From Limobrevibacterium gyesilva (lineage in GTDB: Bacteria > Pseudomonadota > Alphaproteobacteria > Acetobacterales > Acetobacteraceae): a stretch of DNA of 64,000 nucleotides. Under the pieces are notes generated by a model. That model searched no databases, had not been told where the DNA came from, and saw nothing but the letters and a program-made list of their open reading frames with translations. Each line of letters begins with the position of its first letter. The first letter of the stretch is position 1. This document shows positions 36,701 through 45,483 of this stretch, piece by piece. The translations under genes and the position numbers were made by a program. Location of the stretch: NCBI RefSeq assembly GCF_025989185.1, contig NZ_JAPDNT010000004.1:186001-250000 (forward strand). Reading direction: 5' to 3'.

Positions 36701-38377
36701 AACGAGCTGTTCGCCTCCACTCAGCTCCTGCTGCTCGAACTTCAATCCGAGGGCGCAGCGCGCCAGGTCGAGGCTCTGATGGAGGCCCAGCTCCAGCATA
36801 TTCTTCTCGATGTTGCCCGGATCCAACACCCGTTGACACGGGAAGAGGCTGAAGCGCTGCTTGCACGTTGGCGGACCGGCTCGCTGGCGCAGCGGAGCAA
36901 TCTTATCTGCCTACTGCAGGGAGCCCCGATCGAGACAAGTGAACTTCTGTGGAACTGGTTGAAGGCGATCGCCGACGGACCTGAGGGTGAACTTCACGGA
37001 GTGGCATTCCGGGCGCTGGCGAGCGCAGACGGTGCTCGCTTTGGCCGCTCCCTACTGGCCCAAAGCTGGTCTTGGTCGCCGGGCGGGGACTACTGGGTGA
37101 ACCACTACGGATCTGGGGCCCTCATCAAGGCGACCGCTGCGACACCTTTCGATCAGGTGGCGCCGAGCGTGGCGCCCTGGCGGCTGCTGGAAGCGGCGCG
37201 CGCCCGCGGCGAAGACCCCACCGAAGTGCGGTTGGCGGCTGATATCCTGAGCAGTGTGCTCGCTGCCGACGGCCTCGTTGCGCCCGATCCTGGCGCCCTC
37301 CTGACCATTGACCGGACGCTTGAGGTCGCAGGCCCCTGTGTTTTCTCGGTCACACCGATAGATGCGCAGCAGGACCCCGATGATCCCGCGGGCAACCTGC
37401 GGCGTGCCATGGATGCGGAGGCGCAGCTTGAAGCTCGGCGCCGCTCTTACGATACGGCGGTTGAACGAATCCGCCGAGCGCGAGCCTCGGGGGCGAGCCT
37501 CTATCTCGCTAACCTGGACACCGGGGACATGGTGCCGGTCCTGCGTTGCGCGTCCGACATCGTAGATCTTTGGCTGCAGGGCGCTGCCACGCAAACCGCC
37601 GACTTCCGCCGGCGTGTCATCCTCGCCGAGTCGGCCTTCCTGGCGCTCTGCGAAGCGCTCTTGCGCCATGACCCCGACCGGGGCGTCCTTCTCTGGCGCG
37701 GGCTGAAGCGCACCCTAAGCACCCGCTTCATCGGCGAGGCCAAGATCGACGATATGATCCACATGGTCTTTCGGGCGCCGACCACCCCGGCGCTCGCCGC
37801 CTTGCGCGAAGAACTATTGAGTCTGGAGCACAGCTGCACCGACAAGGATCTGTTCGACCTGGCGATCGCAGCCAGCCTGAACGGCGAGGGCGAGTGGCTG
37901 GCGGCCGTGATTGCCGCGGACTTGGCGTCACCGTTCGCCTGGCGGCGGAAACGGGCACTGTTTCTGGAAGGTCTCACCGCGGAAAATACCCTGCCACAGC
38001 CTCTGGCTTGGCCGGACGGTCCCCTTTCTACGTCATACGATGATCTGAGGCACCGCTCAGCGCGCTTTCGCTATTTGGAGGCCTGCGCCCACTATTGGTG
38101 GGGACGCTATTTGGCCGCGCCGGACGCCGAGACTGCTTATGCCACATGGATCCTTTTCGTTCGAGCCGCGGATCGGCGCGCCTGGGTCTGGGTTCAGCGA
38201 GACGCTGATGCGGTTAGCAATAAGGACGCGTTCCATGGCCTGAAGATGAGGCATGCGATAATCAATTACGATGGCCTCATTCGGTCGATGCAAAAGCACG
38301 AAGACACGCTTGAAAGGAGCTTTCTGCATCGCGCAGTCCAGAATGGCGTCGGTCCATGGGGCAAGGCGATCAGCTGA
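33707..38377 (+). CDS. Restriction-endonuclease-fold / STAND-like NTPase, putative defence protein
   Basis: Protein of 1556 residues. The N-terminus has a Mrr-like PD-(D/E)XK nuclease: FEQLVAALIGRLLGVGV, then Asp55 (HGGDAGTAG) and Glu69-x-Lys71 (LRIECKKY). A P-loop NTPase follows with Walker A GPHGVGKT at 253-260 and Walker B VMTVFFDGMN near 335. About 1000 residues of helical, repeat-like sequence fill the C-terminus, with no recognised sensor. Effector-NTPase-repeat order is that of STAND/Avs-type immune proteins, but I do not recognise a named family. GGAG lies 7 bp before the start. Without the upstream IS5 it would follow the transferase gene by about 21 bp. Confidence 0.75.
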   Translation: MVLSPADLIHLANLKAALQEEKQAAKFEQLVAALIGRLLGVGVAVAKASFQHGGDAGTAGRQGRRLRIECKKYADTTDLSDRELLGEVDQALDRDPALEAWILAATREAPEQLEQMLAQKALRIGVPIVIVDWKGSGVTALAALCAFAPDLVEVLFSAKAAGHAHALQAVAADAVERLRRDFQAWTLGFESLRTLTHGQLQNIWTSPRASAAALNQNAAGASAKLIARPSVSSALNAWWSGSATGDAPATVLGPHGVGKTWATLAWLVDSADAQPIVLVIASSAAKELVSTSELSVKRFLAARLYELSGGVRDVEHWLQRLEHLLKRPAEEGPVMTVFFDGMNQEPSVPWIGLLKTLQAAPFAGRIRVIVSTRNLHFEDKLGRLRGLIVQPAETPVRVYDDAPGGELDQRLALEGLTRGQLHSDLLELARTPRLFNLVVRLKDRLVETGEVTLHRLLWEYGRDAWGERSGSSFSEADWRAWLSEIATRYRDGARNFSMRTLAETASRPDLSEGEVFARLSDIIDGQLTTPGPGGVHRFRPNVVAHALGAALLAQLGERGNVHFDELDAELAQWLDPIAGYDERAEILRASVSILVELGEPAATPLAGVLVTAWLQTQNLTDAHRQELAGLAVRLPGALLDAIEHSADYSQASTRLWAVNALRTIRRQPGEVFDQLVARSRAWLSEVSRDVQPAHRTSEDIERHRAARFMDRVGIDNSGPIRVLGVDLMLVDRTDGAVAQTVPSILEGFPLAGALPVFEAAAVALAAGGRSPAWDGLKWLCLLNEVDPVKTTEALRSLSASVAARTTEPGINGALPARAAALLLWLTGVEDDDVAASALDPGLDRILTYETDYLPNPGRSVFTLERRHAERVLCDTSLPLLWRVKRTCELWLDPHFEPPAAFVGEVRTLAASFDVTKLDHGGGVTIEDHNFEIFELALARCAAEQLGKMTRAKLTQADVPAESRYRRAIRAAEHLILAGPAEAAAARTLRLSSRELQSDNELFASTQLLLLELQSEGAARQVEALMEAQLQHILLDVARIQHPLTREEAEALLARWRTGSLAQRSNLICLLQGAPIETSELLWNWLKAIADGPEGELHGVAFRALASADGARFGRSLLAQSWSWSPGGDYWVNHYGSGALIKATAATPFDQVAPSVAPWRLLEAARARGEDPTEVRLAADILSSVLAADGLVAPDPGALLTIDRTLEVAGPCVFSVTPIDAQQDPDDPAGNLRRAMDAEAQLEARRRSYDTAVERIRRARASGASLYLANLDTGDMVPVLRCASDIVDLWLQGAATQTADFRRRVILAESAFLALCEALLRHDPDRGVLLWRGLKRTLSTRFIGEAKIDDMIHMVFRAPTTPALAALREELLSLEHSCTDKDLFDLAIAASLNGEGEWLAAVIAADLASPFAWRRKRALFLEGLTAENTLPQPLAWPDGPLSTSYDDLRHRSARFRYLEACAHYWWGRYLAAPDAETAYATWILFVRAADRRAWVWVQRDADAVSNKDAFHGLKMRHAIINYDGLIRSMQKHEDTLERSFLHRAVQNGVGPWGKAIS

Positions 38378-39004
38378 CGATCAATTCCGTCAGTAATCCC
38401 TGCTTGCGTACGGGCAGCAGCGCGTATTCTGTCCAGGCGGTGGCGATATCGGTCACCACCAGTGTCTGGATAAAGCTGCCGCTCACGCTTGGGCCGCAGT
38501 GCGCCACCAGATCGGTTTCGAAGAACCCGGGGCGGATCCTGCCAGTCGGAAAAGGAGCGAATCGGCACGTTGTGGCGCACCGAGGCCGAAGGTAACGAGC
38601 GGCGGCGGGTTCAACCGCCCGATCGCCCTCTCATCTCACGCATGGCACGGCCGATGATCGCCGGGTTGATCGGCGGCTGGCCCCTTCGCACCTTGGAGGC
38701 GAGTTGCATATGGCCGTGTCGTTCCATCGCTTCGACCAGAATGGGAACCAGCTGCTTGAGCCACTTGCCGTAAATCTGATTGGGTCCCTCCCCGATCACG
38801 ATGAGCGCCTTGCGCATTACGTCATCATAGACGCGGCGGCCTGGGCACGGATCGGGCCGCCGGTAAGGCGGGCCGCCGCCGAGCAGTGCGCTGCATGCTT
38901 CCGGTGGAAGCTGGTCACGGCGACTAACTCGTCCAAAATACGTCCCCGTTCGGCGCGATCGCCGCTAGCAGTTCGTTCCGTGTCGCGATGCTGGCCCGCC
39001 TCAT
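38376..39004 (-). pseudogene. Remnant of an integrase-core transposase
   Basis: On the minus strand, pieces of one transposase occur in several frames: MRRASIATRNELLAAIA at the start, then RGRILDELVAVTSFHRKHA, MRKALIVIGEGPNQIYGKWL, VPILVEAMERHGHMQLASKV, VPIRSFSDWQDPP, and LVAHCGPSVSGSFIQTLVVT. The frame breaks several times and the C-terminal part is missing next to the end of the nuclease-NTPase gene. Start and order follow the ISNCY-like integrase-core group; assignment to a named IS family is uncertain. Confidence 0.65.
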
Positions 39005-39173
39005 CTTTGACCCCGCCACTTAGCTTCGATGGGTAACAAATCAGATGAGGCAGCAGGACGACCTTCAGCAGAATTTCAGACGAGGCACTCCGGCGTCCCG
39101 TATTGATTGTCACACTACGTCCCGAGGCACTTCATGATGTAAGTAAATTTGGATCGTGGGCGTGTCGTGGCTG

Positions 39174-39186
39174 GGTCCGCTATAAC
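39174..39186 (+). promoter_or_regulatory. Promoter-like motif shared with the left end of the island
   Basis: GGTCCGCTATAAC, twelve of thirteen bases as at 13058-13070. It lies 53 bp before the DUF5681 start. It may be a common control point for the backbone genes. Confidence 0.35.
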
Positions 39187-39239
39187 AAGGTTCTTTGATT
39201 CGATCTGATCACTGTTCGGACTGAGAAAGAGGCACGTAC

Positions 39240-39722
39240 ATGAGCGACAAATCACTGCGTTCAGTGAATCGCGCAGCGAAGCCGGGGTATGTGATCCCGC
39301 CGCATGGACGGGGTGCCCTCAGGCCGTTCCAACCGGGCCAGTCCGGCAACCCTGCAGGCAAGGGCGGTCTTTACCAAGAGGCCCAGCGTATTTGCCGTGA
39401 AGCCACGCCAGCCGCGGCGCGCAGGATGGTGGAGTTGATGAACAGCAAAGATGAGCGAGTCGCCTTGATGGCCGCGGACAAGGTGTATGAACGGGCGTGG
39501 GGCAAGTCGAAGGTCGCACCCGACGATGACATCGACCCAGCAGTTATCGAGCGGCGTCAAACTCTCCGCGCAGAATTGATGGACTTTCTACAGGAAATGG
39601 CGAAGCCCGAAGCCCTCAACCAGGCCGAAACGCCTGAGCGCGGTTGCGCACCCAGCCGCAGAGAGGTTCGCGGCACCGATACGGCCTCCGATCCGATTTC
39701 ATCTGCGGAACGGACCCGTTAA
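39240..39722 (+). CDS. DUF5681 domain protein
   Basis: Protein of 160 residues with the DUF5681 signature FQPGQSGNPAGKGG at about residues 30-43, followed by a helical part (EAQRICREATPAAARRMVEL). Such proteins are common on phages and islands, often near terminase genes, and may bind DNA. AAAGAGG 9 bp upstream supports the start. It is the last gene of the island. I see no gene in 39723-39955. Confidence 0.8.
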   Translation: MSDKSLRSVNRAAKPGYVIPPHGRGALRPFQPGQSGNPAGKGGLYQEAQRICREATPAAARRMVELMNSKDERVALMAADKVYERAWGKSKVAPDDDIDPAVIERRQTLRAELMDFLQEMAKPEALNQAETPERGCAPSRREVRGTDTASDPISSAERTR

Positions 39723-39878
39723 TACCGATCAATACACTCACTGTCCCATTACGGCGACGGTGGAGCGCCCCGCGCTGCTGGAGACGTTCAGGCGGTAGCC
39801 AGTGCGGGCAGGATTGTGCTCATAGGGGTGTTCTTGAGGCGGCATTATCGTGCTTGGCCCCTTCAGTCAGGCGGAAGA

Positions 39879-39899
39879 TGAAGCCCCATTGAAGCCCCG
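39879..39899 (+). repeat. Island-end direct repeat, right copy
   Basis: Exact 21 bp copy of 11573-11593, same orientation, 83 bp from the tRNA core. See the left copy for structure. Confidence 0.6.
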
Positions 39900-39958
39900 A
39901 GCCGATCGCCTTCGTGACGGCCACGGCGATTCGACCGCCAACATATTGATTTTAATGG

Positions 39959-40030
<72 letters not shown>

Positions 40031-40122
40031 TAGCCTGAACCACAGGCCGGCTGCGATCATCCGTGCAGCCGATCGCGGCCATATACCGTCCCCTCGGCGC
40101 CACCGCAACTGCGCCGATCGGC

Positions 40123-41040
40123 CTATGCCGCCGGCGGAGACACTTGCTGCTTCGGCGGCGGCCTGCGGATCGCGCCGATCAGGCTGCGCAGCTCGGCCCG
40201 CGCGGCCACATGGCTCATGCCCATCTGGATGCCGAGGCCGGCCTCCTTCACATCCATCAGGGTCAGGCCTTGCAGGTACAGCTCGCGGAAGATCACCCGT
40301 TCGCCGAATCCCTTCACGGTGCGGAAGCCGATCCGCTTGGCCAGTGCCTCCAGCGCGGCGCCGACGTCGCGCTTGTTGCGCGCCTCGCTGGCACCCAGGC
40401 GGTTGCGCATCACGATCCAGTCGATCCGCCCGCGATCGCGCGAGAACCGCCGCTTGCGCGCCTCCCATACCATCTCGCTGTAGATGCTGGGATGCACCAC
40501 CTCGTGGTTCTCGGGGTCGACCTTCGCCAGCATGGCGAAGTCCACGAAGCTGTCGTTGATCGGCGTCACCAGCGTGTCCGCCTGGGCGTGACCGAGGCGG
40601 CTGAGGAACGTGTCCGATCCAGGGCAGTCGATCACCACGATGTCGCAGCTTCGGCCAAGCTCACCCATCGCCGCCGCGAAGCGCTCGCTTTCCTCGGCCT
40701 CGGCGGCGGCGCGGCTATCGTTGTTGCTGCGATGCACGGCCGCCCGGCGCGGCAGCGGCAGGGCGATGCCGCGCCCCGCAGCGAACGCCTCGCGGGCCGC
40801 CAGATAGGCGGTCAGAGTGGCCTGGCGCGCATCCAGGTCGATGGCGCCGACGCGATAGCCGTCGCGCAGCAGGCCAACGATCAGATGCATGGCGCAGGTC
40901 GACTTGCCGGACCCGCCCTTCTCGTTGCCCAGGACGATCACCTGGGCGCGCTGCTCTACCGTGACGCTGGCCAACCCGATGCCGCCCCCCGACGCATTCA
41001 GACCGGGGTCGTTATGCCAACCCGCCCGCCTTGCGTCCAT
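40123..41040 (-). CDS. mipZ: MipZ-type ParA-family division-site ATPase
   Basis: Protein of 305 residues. The deviant Walker A GNEKGGSGKST lies at about residues 38-48, with IDLDARQATLTAYLAAREAF and the Walker B-like IVVIDCPGSDTF after it. These and VMRNRLGASEARNKRDVGAA are hallmarks of MipZ, which forms gradients from the poles and blocks FtsZ assembly in alphaproteobacteria. The ATG at 41040 gives an N-terminus longer than usual; a TTG at 40974 would match the usual length better. Confidence 0.88.
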   Translation of the reverse strand: MDARRAGWHNDPGLNASGGGIGLASVTVEQRAQVIVLGNEKGGSGKSTCAMHLIVGLLRDGYRVGAIDLDARQATLTAYLAAREAFAAGRGIALPLPRRAAVHRSNNDSRAAAEAEESERFAAAMGELGRSCDIVVIDCPGSDTFLSRLGHAQADTLVTPINDSFVDFAMLAKVDPENHEVVHPSIYSEMVWEARKRRFSRDRGRIDWIVMRNRLGASEARNKRDVGAALEALAKRIGFRTVKGFGERVIFRELYLQGLTLMDVKEAGLGIQMGMSHVAARAELRSLIGAIRRPPPKQQVSPPAA

Positions 41041-41062
41041 CGCCGGGCGGGCGGCCGGGGGC

Positions 41063-42475
41063 CTACCTGCCCGTCAGGATCCGCTCGACCAGCTGGCGCA
41101 CGGTGGGGATGAAGCCGTTGCTGTAGAACGGGTCGGAGGCGAACCGGTAGGCATTATGGCCGGAGAACATCAGGTTGTGCTCCACCGCCTCCTCATCGTC
41201 GGCGCGGTGGGCGATGTCCTGCAGAGTCTTCTGGATGCAGAAGCTGCGTGGATCGGCCTTCTTGCCGTTGGAATAGTCCGGCTCGTGCTGCGCCCAGTTG
41301 GAGAAGCGGCAGGTGCTGAGGCAGCCCATGCAGGCCACCTGGTCGGCGGTGATTTCCTGCGCCTTCTCGGGGGTCACGAAGATCAACGTACTGTCCGGGG
41401 TGCGCAGCGCCTCGGTGTAGCCCTCCGCCTCCCATGACAGTACGCGCTGCAGGTCAGTGGGGGTGAGATAGACGGTGCGCTTGCGCGGGCCCACGCCGAA
41501 TGTCGCCTGGTGCTCGCCGATCGCCTCGGTGGTGAACGCCACCTGGCGGTCGTTGCGGTCACGCAGCTCGTGGATGAAGCTGTTGTTCACTGCCGAGGAA
41601 TAGAAGCCGGTCGGGCTGAACCGGTTGAGGAACACGTCCCCTTCCTTCAGCGTCAGCAGGCGGCGCTTCCAGGCATTGCCGATCGGGCTCTCCTGGGTCA
41701 GCAACGGGCGGGTGCCGAACTGGAAGGCGATCGGGCCCAGATCGGGGTTGTCGATCCAGTCCTCCCATTCCTCCAGCCACCACACGCCGCCGGCCATGAT
41801 GATCGGAGTCTCGCCCAGGCCGAACTCGCGCATCAGCTTGCGCAGCGTCAGCACGCGCGGGAACGGGTCTTCCGGCTTGGTCGGATCTTCGCTGTTGGAC
41901 AGGCCGTTATGGCCGCCGGCCAGCCACGGGTCCTCATAGACCACGCCGCCCAGCAGGGAGGCGGCCTTGTGATAGGCGCGTTTCCACAACGCGGCGAAGG
42001 CGCGGCCCGAGGAGACGATGGGGTAGTAGTGGACGTTGAATTTCGCGGCGATGTCGGACAGGCGATAGGGCATGCCGGCACCGCAGGTGATGCCGTGGAT
42101 CAGGCCCTTGGCACCTTCCAGAATCCCGGCCGCGACACGCTCCGCACCGCCCATTTCCCACAGGATGTTGGCGTGGATGCGCCCCTTGCCGCCGGCGATG
42201 TCGTGCGCCCGCTGGGCCTGGATGATGCCGCCGTTGATGCCGTAGGCCACCAGCTCCTCATGCCGCTCGCGTCGCGTGCGGCCATGGTAGAGCTGCGGAA
42301 TATATTTGCCGTTTTCGTCATAGTTGTCGGCATTGACGGCACTGAGCGTGCCGGCGCCACCGCCCGCGGCCCAGTGGCCGGAGGTGATGCCGTTGGAGAT
42401 GGCAACTCCCTTGCCACCTTCGACAAGCGGCAGGATGTCCACGCCGCCCATGCGGATCGCATTGATCGCCTTCAT
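41063..42475 (-). CDS. FMN-dependent nitronate monooxygenase-like oxidoreductase
   Basis: TIM-barrel flavoprotein of 470 residues in the NPD/2-nitropropane dioxygenase group: NGITSGHWAAGGGAGTLSAV near the start, GLIHGITCGAGMPYRLSDIA, and PIIMAGGVWW as the FMN phosphate loop. The C-terminal third is an extension with CMGCLSTCRFSNW plus another Cys in SFCIQKTLQD, which could bind a metal or an iron-sulfur cluster. The start MKAINAIRMGG at 42475 is the first sensible ATG. Substrate unknown. Confidence 0.82.
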   Translation of the reverse strand: MKAINAIRMGGVDILPLVEGGKGVAISNGITSGHWAAGGGAGTLSAVNADNYDENGKYIPQLYHGRTRRERHEELVAYGINGGIIQAQRAHDIAGGKGRIHANILWEMGGAERVAAGILEGAKGLIHGITCGAGMPYRLSDIAAKFNVHYYPIVSSGRAFAALWKRAYHKAASLLGGVVYEDPWLAGGHNGLSNSEDPTKPEDPFPRVLTLRKLMREFGLGETPIIMAGGVWWLEEWEDWIDNPDLGPIAFQFGTRPLLTQESPIGNAWKRRLLTLKEGDVFLNRFSPTGFYSSAVNNSFIHELRDRNDRQVAFTTEAIGEHQATFGVGPRKRTVYLTPTDLQRVLSWEAEGYTEALRTPDSTLIFVTPEKAQEITADQVACMGCLSTCRFSNWAQHEPDYSNGKKADPRSFCIQKTLQDIAHRADDEEAVEHNLMFSGHNAYRFASDPFYSNGFIPTVRQLVERILTGR

Positions 42476-42573
42476 GGTCCCCCACGCCTCGTCGTCACTA
42501 TCGGCCGAACCAGCCCACCCGGTCCGGCCGAGGCGGGCTTTCGGCCCAATACCACACAAATTGTAATGGAAAC

Positions 42574-42604
42574 GGCGCCCGCGTGCATCAATGCCGCGGG
42601 CGCC
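42574..42604 (-). terminator. Terminator-like hairpin after pnp
   Basis: A perfect 10 bp stem GGCGCCCGCG/CGCGGGCGCC with an 11-base loop lies 9 bp past the pnp stop. On the transcribed strand it is followed by GTTTCC, a weak T-run. It probably ends the pnp transcript before the flavin oxidoreductase gene. Confidence 0.6.
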
Positions 42605-42612
42605 CCCCATCC

Positions 42613-44832
42613 TTACTCCGCGGCCGCTTCCGGCTCGCGGGGGTGGCGGTCGCCGCGCTCGCGGTCGCCCCGGTCCCGACCGCCCTCGCGCCCACCTTCA
42701 CGGCCGCCGCCGGATTTCGGGCCGACCTTGTCGGTGATGTCCTCGCCGGTGGCCTGGTCGACCACCCGCATGGACAGCTTCACCTTGCCGCGGTCGTCGA
42801 AGCCCAGCACCTTCACCTTCACGGCGTCGCCCACATTGACCACGTCGGTGGTCTTGTTGACGCGGCCCTGGGTCAGCTCGCTGATGTGCACCAGGCCGTC
42901 GCGCGAGCCCAGGAAGTTCACGAAAGCGCCGAAATCGGCGGTTTTCACCACCTTGCCGGTATAGATCACGCCAATCTCCGGCTCGGCCACGATGCCGCGG
43001 ATCCAGTCGATCGCGGCCTGCGCCTTCTCCGCCTCGCTGGACGCGATCTTGATGGTGCCGTCGTCCTCGATGTCGATCTTCGCCCCGGTCTGCTCGACGA
43101 TCTCGCGGATCACCTTGCCGCCGGTGCCGATCACGTCGCGGATCTTCTCCTTGGGGATATTGATCACGGTGATCCGCGGCGCCGTGGCGGCCACGTCGTC
43201 GCGCGCCCCGGTGATGGCCTTGGCCATCTCGCCCAGGATGTGCAGACGGCCGTCGCGTGCCTGGCCCAGGGCCACCTGCATGATCTCCGGCGTGATGGAC
43301 GTGATCTTGATGTCCATCTGCAGGCTGGTCACGCCGACCTCGGTGCCCGCCACCTTGAAGTCCATGTCGCCCAGGTGGTCCTCGTCGCCGAGGATGTCGG
43401 ACAGCACGGCGTAGCCGCGGTCTTCCTTGATCAGGCCCATGGCGATGCCGGCCACCGGGCGCAGCAGCGGCACCCCGGCGTCCATCAGCGCAAGCGAGCT
43501 GCCGCAGACCGTCGCCATGGACGAGCTGCCGTTGCTCTCGGTGATCTCGCTGACGATGCGCAGGGTGTACGGAAACTTGTCCTTGGCCGGCAGCAGCGGA
43601 TGCACGGCGCGCCAGGCCAGCTTGCCGTGGCCGATCTCGCGGCGGCCAGGGCTGCCCATGCGGCCGGCTTCACCCACGGAGTAGGGGGGGAAGTTGTAGT
43701 GCAGCATGAAATGCTCGCGGTACTCGCCTTCGAGCGCGTCGATCACCTGCTCGTCCTGCGCGGTGCCCAGCGTCAGCACGCACAGCGCCTGCGTCTCGCC
43801 GCGGGTGAACAGGGCGCTGCCATGGGCGCGCGGCAGCACGCCCACCTCGGCCACGATCGGGCGCACGGTCCTGGTGTCGCGGCCGTCGATGCGCAGGCCG
43901 GTGTCCAGGATGGCGTTGCGGACGATGTCCGCCTCCAGCTCCTTGAACAGTCCCTTCGCCTTCTCGGGCTCCAGACCCTCGGCGGCGAGTGCCGCGGCAG
44001 CGGCCTTCTTGGCGGCCGAGACCATCTCCTGGCGGACCTGCTTCTGCGGCTGCTGGTAGGCCGCGGTCAGCGGGGCGCGCGCCAGCGCGTCCACGCGCGC
44101 GGCCAGGGCCTTCTCCTCCTCGGAGGGCTCGGGCAGCGCCCAGGGCTCCTTCGCGGCCGCTTCGGCGAGCTCGATGATCGCCTGGATCACCGGCTGGAAA
44201 TGGGCGTGGCCGAAGGTCACGGCGCCGAGCATCACGTCCTCGGCCAGTTCCTGCGCCTCGGACTCCACCATCAGCACGCCTTCGGTGGTGCCCGCGACCA
44301 CCAGGTCCAGCTTCGTATTCTCAAGCTGGTCGGCGGTCGGGTTCAGCACGTACTGGCCATCGATATAGGCCACGCGCGCCGCGCCCACCGGGCCGAAGAA
44401 CGGAATGCCGGACAGCGTCAGCGCCGCCGAGCAGCCGATCATGGCGACGACGTCGGGGTCGTTCTCCAGGTCATGGCTCAGCACCGTGGCGATCACCTGG
44501 ACCTCGTTGCGGAACCCCTGCGGGAACAGCGGACGGATCGGCCGGTCGATCAGGCGCGAGACCAGGGTCTCCTTCTCGGTCGGGCGCCCTTCGCGCTTGA
44601 AGAACCCGCCCGGGATCTTGCCGGCGGCGAAGGTCTTCTCCTGGTAGTTCACGGTCAGCGGGAAGAAATCCTGGCCCGGCTTGGCGGTCTTGGCGCCGAC
44701 CGCCGTGCACAGCACGATGGTGTCGCCATAGCTGACCATCACGGCGCCGTCGGCCTGGCGGGCGATCTTGCCGGTCTCGAGAACGAGCTTGCGCCCGCCC
44801 CAGTCGAGTTCCTTGCGGAAGTAGTTGAACAT
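42613..44832 (-). CDS. pnp: Polyribonucleotide nucleotidyltransferase (PNPase)
   Basis: Protein of 739 residues with two RNase PH domains, a helical linker, KH and S1 domains. The start is [60 protein letters not shown] and the KH motif [20 protein letters not shown] are all in place. It degrades RNA 3'-5' by phosphorolysis and is part of the degradosome. The C-terminal tail is Arg/Glu/Gly-rich. It lies downstream of rpsO as usual. Confidence 0.98.
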   Translation of the reverse strand: MFNYFRKELDWGGRKLVLETGKIARQADGAVMVSYGDTIVLCTAVGAKTAKPGQDFFPLTVNYQEKTFAAGKIPGGFFKREGRPTEKETLVSRLIDRPIRPLFPQGFRNEVQVIATVLSHDLENDPDVVAMIGCSAALTLSGIPFFGPVGAARVAYIDGQYVLNPTADQLENTKLDLVVAGTTEGVLMVESEAQELAEDVMLGAVTFGHAHFQPVIQAIIELAEAAAKEPWALPEPSEEEKALAARVDALARAPLTAAYQQPQKQVRQEMVSAAKKAAAAALAAEGLEPEKAKGLFKELEADIVRNAILDTGLRIDGRDTRTVRPIVAEVGVLPRAHGSALFTRGETQALCVLTLGTAQDEQVIDALEGEYREHFMLHYNFPPYSVGEAGRMGSPGRREIGHGKLAWRAVHPLLPAKDKFPYTLRIVSEITESNGSSSMATVCGSSLALMDAGVPLLRPVAGIAMGLIKEDRGYAVLSDILGDEDHLGDMDFKVAGTEVGVTSLQMDIKITSITPEIMQVALGQARDGRLHILGEMAKAITGARDDVAATAPRITVINIPKEKIRDVIGTGGKVIREIVEQTGAKIDIEDDGTIKIASSEAEKAQAAIDWIRGIVAEPEIGVIYTGKVVKTADFGAFVNFLGSRDGLVHISELTQGRVNKTTDVVNVGDAVKVKVLGFDDRGKVKLSMRVVDQATGEDITDKVGPKSGGGREGGREGGRDRGDRERGDRHPREPEAAAE

Positions 44833-45175
44833 CACGTCAGTCCCTTGTGGCTGCGCGACGTGGCGGGCGATCAGGGGCGATCCGTAACTTCCGGTGCGGG
44901 AGACGGCGTCTCGGGCGGCATGGGGCGGACTGCACCCGACGAGGCCGGGATACAGCCGCGGTGTGGTCCGTGCCTGGCACGGGCCACGACCATGTGGCCG
45001 GAGGCGCCGTCGCAACTCCCCTCTTCAGCCGGGGGTGCCGGATCGGCCGTCTGTCATCCCGCCGCTGCCGCGGCGACCGGGGCGGATGCCCCGGCTTCGG
45101 CGTTACCCCGCACCACCATGGCGCGGGGACGCGCCGGAGACCGTCATATAGGGGCGGCCTCCGGCAAAACCATTG
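44833..45175. other. pnp-rpsO intergenic region, no gene seen
   Basis: 343 bp that hold no convincing gene. Several GC-rich inverted repeats occur, including GCCGGAG/CTCCGGC arms around 45135-45162 just after the rpsO stop, which may form part of an rpsO terminator or a pnp leader structure. PNPase autoregulation through such leaders is known in enterobacteria but cannot be asserted here. Confidence 0.4.
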
Positions 45176-45445
45176 CTAGCGGCGCAGGTTCAGGCGCCCG
45201 ATCAGGGCTTCGTAACGGCCCCGGTCCTTCTTCTTCAGATAGTCCAGCAGGCGGCGGCGACGGCCCACCAACATCAGCAGGCCACGGCGGCTGTGGAAAT
45301 CCTTGGCGTGCGTCTTGAGATGTTCGGTCAGGTTGCTGATCCGCTCGGAGAGCAGGGCCACCTGGACCTCGGGGCTGCCGGTGTCGCCCGGCTGCGTGGC
45401 GTGTTCGCCAATGAGCGCCGTGCGGCGCTCCGCGGTGATCGACAT
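45176..45445 (-). CDS. rpsO: 30S ribosomal protein S15
   Basis: 89 residues, the standard length. [20 protein letters not shown] and [20 protein letters not shown] are invariant S15 features. It binds 16S rRNA helix 22 early in 30S assembly. It lies 38 bp downstream of truB in the same orientation. Confidence 0.98.
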   Translation of the reverse strand: MSITAERRTALIGEHATQPGDTGSPEVQVALLSERISNLTEHLKTHAKDFHSRRGLLMLVGRRRRLLDYLKKKDRGRYEALIGRLNLRR

Positions 45446-45483
45446 CGGATGTACTCCTGGTTCGGGTTGAAGCGGCGCGCGGG

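Noticed and set aside
42583-45318. 911-codon open frame opposite pnp
   Set aside because: It mirrors the third-position GC of a certain gene (PNPase). Its translation is low in complexity and unlike any protein.
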